64,000 nt of DNA from positions 1 through 64,000 of the forward strand of contig NZ_QOKW01000003.1 of the NCBI RefSeq assembly GCF_008365375.1, in the 5' to 3' direction. This stretch comes from Roseomonas genomospecies 6. GTDB lineage: Bacteria > Pseudomonadota > Alphaproteobacteria > Azospirillales > Azospirillaceae. Positions 1 through 7,823 of this stretch are shown here, piece by piece. The translations under genes and the position numbers were made by a program. The stretch's first letter is position 1. The number at the start of each line of letters is the position of its first letter. A model generated the notes under the pieces. That model was not told the DNA's origin and did no database searches. It was given only the letters and a program-made list of their open reading frames with translations.

Positions 1-317
<317 letters not shown>

Positions 318-601
318 AAGCTGGGCCCCCGATCCGAAGACCGAGCCCACTTGACAGGGCCGCTCAAAGCGACCTCACCCAAGCCTTCGAAACTGTTCGT
401 CTCTTACTGCTTGACCGAGATGCTCAAGCGACCCGCGATGCCGGCTCCATCCGGAACCAACCCGCGGCCAACGGTCCATACCGCCGCCTGCGCATCCCTT
501 CTCACAACACGGTATCAACGATTTCCAAGATCCCGCGATCCTCAGGTAAGGACCGCTGCCCGTTCCGCGCTGCGCCACCGGGGTCCGGTGCGGCGCGTCG
601 G
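318..601 (-). other. rrn leader (precursor 16S 5' region)
   Basis: These ~284 bases lie between the predicted rrn transcription start and the mature 16S 5' end. They should be the leader removed during 16S maturation. No protein-coding signal was accepted here: the open frames lack a ribosome binding site and overlap the RNA gene. I could not identify a convincing boxA antitermination motif by eye. Confidence 0.6.
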
Positions 602-608
602 GGCGCTG

Positions 609-637
609 TATCTAGAAGCTTCGACTTGCTCTGTCAA
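609..637 (-). promoter_or_regulatory. rrn operon promoter (sigma-70 type)
   Basis: On the minus strand, TTGACA (complement of 632-637) is followed by a 17-base spacer and TAGATA (complement of 609-614). The -35 box is a perfect consensus with ideal spacing. Transcription would start near base 601, about 284 nt upstream of mature 16S. This fits a strong housekeeping promoter for the rRNA operon. An A-rich stretch lies farther upstream on the same strand (near 766-795) and could act as an UP element, but that is a guess. Confidence 0.8.
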
Positions 638-803
638 GCCTTTGTTTTCACGCCGGCCAAACTTTACTTCGTCTCATCTTCCGTTCCCTTGCCGCCGTCC
701 CGCTTCTCAGCGGCCCCGGCGTCGTGGGAGGCGGGTTATAGGCGGGTTGGAATAGCCCGGCAAGAGGTTTTTTCAGCGGCGAGCGTTTTTTCGCTGCACC
801 GCA

Positions 804-1508
804 TCACGAGCCCAAAAGGACGGTCATCGCCCCTTCGATCAGCCGCCGGGCGTTGGCGAACAGGGTCGCCATCTGGAGGGTCACGAGGAAGGCCAGCGCG
901 TAAACGATCCCCGGCTGTGTCTCCTGCCAATGCAGGACGCGGCGGGTCAGGCGCTCCGGCACCGGGACGGCCAGCACCGCCGTCATGATGAGGACACCGA
1001 CCACCCCGCCCGCCAGGATGTCGGTCGGGAAGTGAAGGCCCAGATAGACGCGCGGCAGGCAGATCACCACCAGCGTCCACAGGAAGGCGAAGGCCCCGAC
1101 CAGACGGTTCGACCACCACAGGGCCGCGGCCAGCGCAAAGAACAGGACGGCGTGGTCGCTGGGAAAGGAACTCCAGCCGTCCACCGCCCAGGCGTTCACA
1201 TCATAAGGGATGACGAAGCCCAGCTCCGGATCGTGGACCGGGCGCAGGCGCATCGGCAGGAAGTTCTGCATCCCGCGCCCGATGGCGATGGCGAGCAGCG
1301 CCCCCACGATGGTCCGCAAGGCGTAGAGGTCCGGCCCGATCAGCCGCCCGCTGCGCCGGGTCCAGCACCACCACAGCAGGGCCATCAGCACGCCGCCCTT
1401 CAGAAGGTCGCTCTGGGCGATGACGTAGATGGTCTTGTCCGCCGCCATGCTGGCGCGGCTGTAGCCGTTCAGCCAGCCGATGATGACGATATCGAATGCC
1501 GTGGTCAC
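804..1508 (-). CDS. PAP2-superfamily membrane phosphatase
   Basis: This 234-residue membrane protein carries the three PAP2 phosphatase signatures: a first motif ending in RP (residues 89-90), PSDH (116-119) and R-x5-H-x3-D (R153, H159, D163). These form the phosphohistidine active site that removes phosphate from lipid phosphates such as undecaprenyl pyrophosphate or phosphatidate. Several hydrophobic helices surround the motifs. In motif 1 the usual lysine is not clear (QNFLPMRLRP). It starts with GTG after a strong AAGGGGGGA site. It lies just upstream of, and co-directional with, the rrn promoter. The substrate (lipid I/II carrier recycling or phospholipid) cannot be told from sequence. 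Confidence 0.85.
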   Translation of the reverse strand: MTTAFDIVIIGWLNGYSRASMAADKTIYVIAQSDLLKGGVLMALLWWCWTRRSGRLIGPDLYALRTIVGALLAIAIGRGMQNFLPMRLRPVHDPELGFVIPYDVNAWAVDGWSSFPSDHAVLFFALAAALWWSNRLVGAFAFLWTLVVICLPRVYLGLHFPTDILAGGVVGVLIMTAVLAVPVPERLTRRVLHWQETQPGIVYALAFLVTLQMATLFANARRLIEGAMTVLLGS

Positions 1509-1605
1509 GCCGTTCCCCCCTTCCAGCCAAGCAATCAGCCGTTGGAAGGAAGGAACGGAAGCGCAAGCCCTGCGGGCATGGTGTATTGGGCTTATCCCCG
1601 AAGCG

Positions 1606-2094
1606 TCAGCGCCGCTCGTACACGCTGTCGCCGCCCGCCGCGCCGAACAGAACGACGTCGTAGGGGTCCTTCACCCCCGTCTCCATGCCGGGCGAGCCCT
1701 GCGGCATGCCGGGAACGGCAAGCCCGACCGCCGCCGGGCGTTCGCGCAGCAGCCGCAGCACGCTGTCGGCGGGCACATGGCCTTCCAGGGCGTAGCCGCC
1801 GACCAGCGCGGTGTGGCAGGACTGAAGCCGCGCGGGCACGCCGAGGCGCGCCTTCACCGGCTCCACATCGTCCACGTCGTGCACGGTCACCGGAAAGCCG
1901 GCGGCCCGCATATGGTCCACCCAACCGCCGCAACAGCCGCAGCTCGGCGACTTCCACACCGTCACTTCGGGCTTGGCCGCGCCGGTGGAGGCCGAAGCGG
2001 AGTCGATGCCGGCCATGCCGCGCACCGCGATGGCCAGGGCGCCCACCGTCAGGCTCGCCCCCATGGCCGTGAGAAACATCCGCCGATTCAACAT
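1606..2094 (-). CDS. DUF411-family metal-binding protein (copper-associated)
   Basis: This is a 162-residue exported protein. An N-terminal NRRMFLTAMG stretch and a hydrophobic segment suggest a signal peptide, possibly Tat. The mature part has the DUF411 hallmark SCGCCGGW (51-58) and a second SCHT motif (92-95), the likely metal ligands. DUF411 proteins often sit with copper resistance genes, but no copper gene is adjacent here, so metal and role are inferred. I chose the ATG at 2094 because it puts the RR-containing signal at the N terminus and has GGAG upstream. An ATG at 2151 would add 19 residues that do not look like a signal sequence. Confidence 0.8.
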   Translation of the reverse strand: MLNRRMFLTAMGASLTVGALAIAVRGMAGIDSASASTGAAKPEVTVWKSPSCGCCGGWVDHMRAAGFPVTVHDVDDVEPVKARLGVPARLQSCHTALVGGYALEGHVPADSVLRLLRERPAAVGLAVPGMPQGSPGMETGVKDPYDVVLFGAAGGDSVYERR

Positions 2095-2383
2095 TCCCAA
2101 CACCCGCTCCACAGTCTTGCGGAAAGATGGCATTCGGCCATCCCGTTTCAACGCATTCTGCCCGCCCGCACGCTCCGCCCGCTTTGATCGTGGTCAAGCG
2201 ATGCCCCCGGACCCTCGGTTGAGAGAGGACGATAATCACTTCGTAAGGACAACGAACCCGTTGCGCAGGTGAAGTTGCATCGGTTACCGCTGGGTGACAG
2301 CAATCCGCGTGGCAAACCCTGGCCGGCACCGCCGGGGAACCGGTTGTTGGCCGGCAACCGGCAGGACGGGCGGAACGCGCAGC

Positions 2384-3937
2384 ATGGGAACCGACCTTCT
2401 GTTCGCAGACGACGATCTGCCGCCACCGCCCGAAGACAGGGCGGAGCCGTGGATCGTGCTGATCGCGGACGACGATCCGGAGGTTCACGCGGTCACCCGG
2501 CTGGCCCTGGGGGGCTTGCGCTACAAGGGGCGGCGCCTGTCGCTCATCAGCGCCCTGTCGGCGGGCGAGGCCGCGGCCATCCTGGACTGCACCCCCAACG
2601 TCGCCATCATCCTGCTGGATGTGGTGATGGAGACGGACGATGCCGGGCTGCGGCTGGTCCGCACCATCCGCGACGAGATGAACAACCACGCCATCCGCAT
2701 CATCCTGCGCACCGGCCAGCCCGGCCAGGCGCCGGAGGAGGACGTCGTCCTCGGCTACGACATCAACGACTACAAGTCGAAGGCGGAACTGACGGCGAAG
2801 AAGCTGTTCACCTCCGTCGTCTCGGCCCTGCGCGCCTACGCCGACATCGTGGCGCTGGAGACCAACCGCCGCGGACTCCAGCAGATCATCCAATCCACCG
2901 ACCGGCTGTTCGAGCTGCGCTCCATGCAGCAGTTCGCCGCCGGCGTGCTGACCCAGCTTTCGGCCTTCCTGCGGGTGAAGCCCAACGCGATCCTGTGCGC
3001 CCAGCGCGGCGCCACCGGCCACCCCCTGCCGGACGGCGCCTTCTACGTGCTGGCCGGGGCCGGCTGCTACGCCGAGGCCGCGGGGCGGACGGCCTTGCCG
3101 GCCGGGGCGGTCATCCCGCCGGACCTCGCGGGACGAATCACCGAAGCCTTCCGCAGCCGCCGGAGCCATTACGGCCCCAACGAAACGACCCTGTTCATCC
3201 GCGTTCCGGACGGCCACGAGGTGGCGGCCTGGATACACACCGACCGCCCGCTGGACGAGGTGGATCGCGGGCTGGTCGAGGTGTTCGCCTCCAAGATCGC
3301 CATCAGCTTCGCCAACGTCAGCCTGTACGAGCGGCTGCGCGAGGCCAACGAGACGCTGGAGGCCCGCGTCGCCGAACGCACCCACGCGCTGGAGGCGGCG
3401 AACGCCAAGCTGGAGCGGCTGGCGACCATCGATCCCTTGACCGCCGTGTGGAACCGCCGGCATTTCCTGGACCTCGCCGCCGCCGAACTGGGGCGGGCGC
3501 GGCGTCACAAGCGGCGGCTGAGCGTCCTCCTGCTCGACCTCGACAACTTCAAGGCGGTGAACGACGGCCACGGCCACGCCGCGGGGGACGAGGTGCTGCG
3601 CACCGCGGTGGCCCGCACCCGCGACGCCCTGCGCACCTCCGACCAGATCGCCCGCTTCGGCGGGGAGGAGTTCGTCGCCCTGCTGCCGGAAACCGACCTT
3701 GCCGGGGCGCACATCGTGGCCGAGCGGGTTCGGGCCGCCATCGCCGGAAGCCCGGTGGCGACCGACGGGCGGACCATCCCCATCACCGCCAGCCTGGGCG
3801 TTGCCGAATGGAACGGCGCGGAGCCGTCCATCGAACTCACCCTGCGCCGCGCCGACGCCGCGCTCTACGGCGCCAAGCTGGCCGGGCGGAATCGCGTGTG
3901 CATGGCGGAAGAGCCGAAGATTTCAGCCGCGCCCTGA
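2384..3937 (+). CDS. REC-DUF3369-GGDEF diguanylate cyclase
   Basis: This 517-residue regulator should make c-di-GMP. Residues ~24-150 form a receiver-like domain with acidic IADDD (27-31) and LLDVV (D79 as candidate phosphoacceptor). A DUF3369 region follows, then a short coiled coil (~318-346) and a GGDEF domain (~347-510) with intact GGEEF (426-430). RTSD (417-420), five residues before GGEEF, matches the RxxD product-inhibition site, so feedback control is likely. The ATG at 2384 follows GGACGGGCGG; upstream in-frame ATG codons lack this and read as low-complexity. The first two domains closely match those of the HD-GYP protein at 34827-36485, suggesting a paired cyclase and phosphodiesterase. 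The cognate kinase is not adjacent. Confidence 0.92.
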   Translation: MGTDLLFADDDLPPPPEDRAEPWIVLIADDDPEVHAVTRLALGGLRYKGRRLSLISALSAGEAAAILDCTPNVAIILLDVVMETDDAGLRLVRTIRDEMNNHAIRIILRTGQPGQAPEEDVVLGYDINDYKSKAELTAKKLFTSVVSALRAYADIVALETNRRGLQQIIQSTDRLFELRSMQQFAAGVLTQLSAFLRVKPNAILCAQRGATGHPLPDGAFYVLAGAGCYAEAAGRTALPAGAVIPPDLAGRITEAFRSRRSHYGPNETTLFIRVPDGHEVAAWIHTDRPLDEVDRGLVEVFASKIAISFANVSLYERLREANETLEARVAERTHALEAANAKLERLATIDPLTAVWNRRHFLDLAAAELGRARRHKRRLSVLLLDLDNFKAVNDGHGHAAGDEVLRTAVARTRDALRTSDQIARFGGEEFVALLPETDLAGAHIVAERVRAAIAGSPVATDGRTIPITASLGVAEWNGAEPSIELTLRRADAALYGAKLAGRNRVCMAEEPKISAAP

Positions 3938-3974
3938 TCCGGCTCCGCAGTGTTCGGGGCCGTGAGTGAAGGAA

Positions 3975-3989
3975 TGGGGACAGTCCCCA
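3975..3989. repeat. 15-bp perfect palindrome downstream of the diguanylate cyclase
   Basis: TGGGGAC-A-GTCCCCA is a perfect inverted repeat 37 bases after the cyclase stop codon. It has no T-run, so it is a weak terminator candidate; a protein-binding site or mRNA-stabilising hairpin is equally possible. The rest of 3938-4227 shows no gene I can support. Confidence 0.5.
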
Positions 3990-4227
3990 CGGTCCATGCG
4001 CAGGTTGTTGTACCGGTGAAGAAGGTCAGCGCCCCTCATCCCAAGCGTGACGGCCTCTCCATTCTTTCGGCGTGGCCGCACCCCGAACGATGCATCGGAC
4101 GGGCGCCCCGCCCCGTTTGGGGATGCTCCGGCGGCAGTCATCTGCCTGTCGGACGGTTGCTATCACCTCTTTTCGCTACCATGTGCCTCACAGTTGCGTC
4201 ATTCTGATCGGGTCAAGCGGAGGAGCC

Positions 4228-4350
4228 ATGATGGATCTCGATCTGGTCGTGCTCGTTGGGGCGATGGCTGCGGCCCTCGCCGGTATCGCTGCCGCCCGCC
4301 CGGCCATGAAGCCGGTGCGCGTGCGCAGCCGGAACCGTCGGCGGCGCTGA
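4228..4350 (+). CDS. Small hypothetical membrane protein (40 aa)
   Basis: A short frame begins MMDLDLVVLVGAMAAALAG and ends in an arginine-rich tail (VRVRSRNRRRR). One hydrophobic helix (~5-24) followed by a strongly basic end would give a single-pass protein with the tail in the cytoplasm. The start is well supported by AAGCGGAGGAGCC directly before the ATG, a much better ribosome site than chance gives. It is alone on its strand between the cyclase and the psp operon end. I do not recognise a family. Confidence 0.5.
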   Translation: MMDLDLVVLVGAMAAALAGIAAARPAMKPVRVRSRNRRRR

Positions 4351-4383
4351 CCGCCCGGCGCTGCCTGCCGCAGCGCCGTGGTC

Positions 4384-4411
4384 GGATGTTCGCGGTTGGA
4401 TGTTCCCGGTT
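4384..4411. repeat. 14-bp tandem duplication downstream of pspC
   Basis: GGATGTTCGCGGTT is followed at once by GGATGTTCCCGGTT (one mismatch), with a further partial copy. It lies between a small plus-strand frame and the 3' end of pspC. It is one of several 14-16 bp tandem duplications in the window. Confidence 0.7.
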
Positions 4412-4450
4412 GAACGTCGGCCCCGCCCCGGATGGGTTTCGGGGGCGTCG

Positions 4451-4852
4451 TCAGCGGTCCAGATTCCGGATCGCGCGGTTGAGTTCGAACTCTTTGGAAG
4501 CGACGTGCGCTTCCAGGTTTCCGACGCGCTTTTCGAAATCGCGGAAGCGTTGCGTCAAGCCGGCCAGCGTCCGGTCGGGCTTGATCGACACGCCACGCCA
4601 GAAGGCTTCCTCCTCCGGGTTGCTGTAGACCGCCGGCGGCTTCACCGGCAGGACCAGAACCGCGATCACATAGGCGAGGATCACCGGCGGCGTGAAGAAG
4701 AACAGGGCCAGCGCCACGGCCAGCCGCACCAGCCCGGGCCGGAACCCGAAATAGTCGGCGATGCCGGCGCACACGCCTCCCACCACGCCACGCTGCGGAT
4801 CGCGGTAGAGCCGATGCGGGTTTGGCGAGTCGTAGGGCGAAGAACGGTCCAT
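4451..4852 (-). CDS. pspC: Phage shock protein C (PspC-domain membrane protein)
   Basis: This 133-residue protein starts with a short polar segment and the PspC core LYRDPQRGVVGGVCAGIADY (~15-34). A hydrophobic pair follows (~43-69), then a charged C-terminal helix likely to form a coiled coil. PspC is an inner-membrane partner of PspB that senses secretin or membrane stress and relieves PspA inhibition of PspF. It is the last gene of the leftward psp operon, 75 bases after pspB, with GGGAG before its ATG. The spacer before it contains three 15-bp tandem repeats. Confidence 0.92.
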   Translation of the reverse strand: MDRSSPYDSPNPHRLYRDPQRGVVGGVCAGIADYFGFRPGLVRLAVALALFFFTPPVILAYVIAVLVLPVKPPAVYSNPEEEAFWRGVSIKPDRTLAGLTQRFRDFEKRVGNLEAHVASKEFELNRAIRNLDR

Positions 4853-4866
4853 CGTCGGGCTCCCGT

Positions 4867-4911
4867 CAGGTTCGAATGGTCCAGGTCGGAATGGTCCAGG
4901 TCGGAATGGTC
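4867..4911. repeat. Three 15-bp tandem repeats between pspB and pspC
   Basis: CAGGTTCGAATGGTC is followed by two identical copies of CAGGTCGGAATGGTC, end to end. They fill most of the 75-base spacer between the pspB stop and pspC start, so copy number would set the intercistronic distance and possibly pspC translation. Confidence 0.9.
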
Positions 4912-4927
4912 GTGTCGGGGCGCAGGG

Positions 4928-5155
4928 TCAGAGCTTGTCGCGCCAATTGGGTGACTCCGCGTCGAGCACGCGTTCCAGCGCGTGGATGCGGCCTTCCAGC
5001 CGGTTCGAGATGTCCCACAACTCGGCCAGCAGCCGTTCGTCCTGGGCGGACAACCCGCGCTGCCCACGCCATTTGGTGATGTAGTGGAAGATGATCCACA
5101 GCGGTGCCACCACGGTCATGAAGAGCACCGCGAGGACGAAGCTGAAACCGCTCAT
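4928..5155 (-). CDS. pspB: Phage shock protein B
   Basis: This 75-residue protein has one N-terminal membrane helix (~3-22, FVLAVLFMTVVAPLWIIFHY), then KWRGQRGLS and a leucine-patterned helix (~38-68) like E. coli PspB. It is an inner-membrane protein that works with PspC to activate the Psp response. It follows pspA by 98 bases; that spacer holds a strong hairpin (5187-5216) which may separate pspA and pspBC message levels. Confidence 0.92.
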   Translation of the reverse strand: MSGFSFVLAVLFMTVVAPLWIIFHYITKWRGQRGLSAQDERLLAELWDISNRLEGRIHALERVLDAESPNWRDKL

Positions 5156-5186
5156 CGGGGGACGGCCTTTCTTGTTGTTTGGGAAT

Positions 5187-5216
5187 CCCCTCTCCCGCCG
5201 ACCGGCGGAAGAGGGG
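5187..5216. repeat. Intergenic palindrome between pspA and pspB
   Basis: CCCCTCTCCCGCCG pairs with CGGCGGAAGAGGGG (one G-U-type mismatch) over a very short loop. In the leftward psp transcript it would form a stable hairpin just after pspA. It has no T-run, so mRNA stabilisation is more likely than termination. A related palindrome with the same CCCCTCTCCC...GAGAGGGG ends occurs at 37482-37512, which hints at a dispersed repeat. Confidence 0.7.
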
Positions 5217-5253
5217 GCTCAACGCCCGCGTTGGTGATGGGGCCGGTGCGCGA

Positions 5254-5925
5254 TCAGCTTCCCCGGCGGGCGGCGACGCGGGCCTTGAGGGCGGCCAGCT
5301 CGTCCTGGACCTTCTTGTCGGCCTCCAGGTCCGCGATCTCCTCGGTCAGGGTCTTGGTGCGGCCCACGTCGTAGGCTTCCACGCGGCCTTCCAGCTCGTC
5401 AAGGTTGCGCTCCACCTGCTCGAAGCGGGAGAAGGCGTCGTTGATCCGCTCGTCATGCAGGGTGGAGCGGACGCGCACGCGGTTCGCCGCCGTCTTGGTG
5501 CGGGCGACCAGCGCCTTCTCGCGGTTCTTCGCGTCGGTCAGCTTGGCCTGGAGGCGCCCGATGTCCTCGTTGGACTTGGACAGGGCCTCTTCGACCTGGG
5601 CCAGTTGGGTGCTCAGGATCTCGGCTTCCTCGGCGGCGCGGGACTTGGCCATCAGGGCCTGCTTGGCGAGATCCTCGCGGCCGTGGGTCAGGGCGGTCTC
5701 GGCCTTGCGGTCCCAGCTATCGCGTTCGCGGTGCAGGTCGGCGATGCGGCGCTCGATCTCCTTGCGCTCGGCGATGATCTTCACCGTGGAGGAGCGCACC
5801 TCGACCAGCGTGTCCTCCATCTCCTGGATGATGAGCCGGATCAGCTTCTCCGGGTCTTCCGCGCGGTCGAGCAGCGCGTTGAGGTTGGACTGCACGATGT
5901 CCGTCAGGCGCGAAAAGATGCTCAT
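5254..5925 (-). CDS. pspA: Phage shock protein A (PspA/IM30 family)
   Basis: This 223-residue protein begins MSIFSRLTDIVQSNLNALLD, the amphipathic membrane-binding helix typical of PspA, and continues as almost uninterrupted coiled coil. The length matches the family (~220 aa). PspA coats and stabilises stressed inner membrane and, when free, inhibits the AAA+ activator PspF. It is the second gene of the leftward operon from the sigma-54 promoter at 6163-6178. The start is fixed by homology; in-frame upstream sequence is not PspA-like. Confidence 0.96.
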   Translation of the reverse strand: MSIFSRLTDIVQSNLNALLDRAEDPEKLIRLIIQEMEDTLVEVRSSTVKIIAERKEIERRIADLHRERDSWDRKAETALTHGREDLAKQALMAKSRAAEEAEILSTQLAQVEEALSKSNEDIGRLQAKLTDAKNREKALVARTKTAANRVRVRSTLHDERINDAFSRFEQVERNLDELEGRVEAYDVGRTKTLTEEIADLEADKKVQDELAALKARVAARRGS

Positions 5926-5987
5926 GGGGATGTGTCCGTTGTTGGTCGCGTGTTGGTCGGCGTCGGTTCGATCAAGCGTCTGTGGGG

Positions 5988-6134
5988 TCAGCCGAGGATC
6001 GTCGCGATCAGCAGGCCGGCGGCGAAGAACGCCCAGCTTTCGGTCGGGCGGGTGGAAAGGTAGGTCCGGATGCGCGCCGCCAGAGGACGGGCTTCGCGGG
6101 TGTAGCGGCGATGGTAGTCGCTGTAGTGGCTCAT
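5988..6134 (-). CDS. Small membrane protein, first gene of the psp operon
   Basis: This 48-residue protein has a charged, tyrosine- and arginine-rich first half (MSHYSDYHRRYTREARPLAA) and one C-terminal hydrophobic helix ending LIATILG. The ribosome site GCAAGGAGACCCGC before the ATG is strong. It is the first gene after the sigma-54 promoter and lies 62 bases before pspA, so it should be stress-induced with the rest. By size and topology it could play a PspD-like or PspG-like role, but I cannot show homology. Confidence 0.7.
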   Translation of the reverse strand: MSHYSDYHRRYTREARPLAARIRTYLSTRPTESWAFFAAGLLIATILG

Positions 6135-6162
6135 GCGGGTCTCCTTGCTTGGCTCCCTTCTT

Positions 6163-6178
6163 CGCAATGGCCGTGCCA
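6163..6178 (-). promoter_or_regulatory. Sigma-54 promoter of the psp operon
   Basis: On the minus strand the sequence reads TGGCACG-GCCA-TTGCG, matching the sigma-54 consensus TGGCACG-N4-TTGCW at the -24 (6172-6178) and -12 (6164-6167) elements. It sits 29-44 bases upstream of the small first psp gene. The divergent pspF encodes the enhancer-binding activator such a promoter needs. The region 6200-6292 should hold the PspF binding sites; the AT-rich stretch with GGAGA...TCTCC arms (6254-6290) is a candidate. Confidence 0.93.
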
Positions 6179-6292
6179 AAGCCGGGCATCCCCGCAAATC
6201 CTTGGATTTCCTGGGGTGGGGGAGCGGAGACCGACCTTGGAGCATCGCCGATTTGGAGATAGAGTAAAGAAATCCACCAAACATTCTCCGAT

Positions 6293-7297
<1,005 letters not shown>

Positions 7298-7303
7298 GGC
7301 TGG

Positions 7304-7615
7304 CTACTTCTTTTCCAGCAGCAGGGTGCCCTTGCTCTGAAGCCGGTCCTTGACCTTGTTCGCCAGCAGGCCGAGCGCCCAGGGAAGCTGCACCTCCACG
7401 GTAACGCTGTCGTCCTGCACGTCGATGAATCCGGTGACGGTCTGGGCCATCGCCACCACGCGGAAATCCACGCGGTCGTCGGTCCAATGATCGTCCATGC
7501 TGCTGGCGACCGCGGCGAGGTGGGAGCGGGCCTGCCCCACCCCCTCCGCCACGCGCCGTTTCGCCTCGTCCCGGCCCAGCTTGTGGGGAATGGAAACGGT
7601 CAGGGGCTTCGACAT
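7304..7615 (-). CDS. Polyhydroxyalkanoic-acid-system family protein
   Basis: This 103-residue protein (MSKPLTVSIPHKLGRDEAKR...) matches the small PHA-system family by its PHKLGRDEAKRRV start and the ending VEVQLPWALGLLANKVKDRL. Family members are found with PHA synthesis genes, but their exact function is unclear. It converges with pspF, whose stop is only 6 bases away. The PHB depolymerase at 24179-25399 shows that the cell handles PHB; no synthase is in this window. Confidence 0.8.
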   Translation of the reverse strand: MSKPLTVSIPHKLGRDEAKRRVAEGVGQARSHLAAVASSMDDHWTDDRVDFRVVAMAQTVTGFIDVQDDSVTVEVQLPWALGLLANKVKDRLQSKGTLLLEKK

Positions 7616-7823
7616 GAACAGTCTCTCCGCTGCGTCAACGCTTATTCCATGGGACCAACAGTCCGGAGCGGCTTTTCTTCCACCCCCGTCATCCATCTGC
7701 AACGGTGCCAAGACAAATCTTATCTCTTTCGAGCGCGCTCTTTCGTCGCGGCGGGGCGGCGGCGTATAGCTTTCCATCACAGATTCCATCGGGCTTGGAT
7801 TTACCGGGGGCCGCGACCGCGCC

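Noticed and set aside
4867..4911. Possible CRISPR from direct repeats
   Set aside because: Units are 15 bp and directly adjacent with no spacers; they are tandem repeats. The same holds for the other repeat sites.
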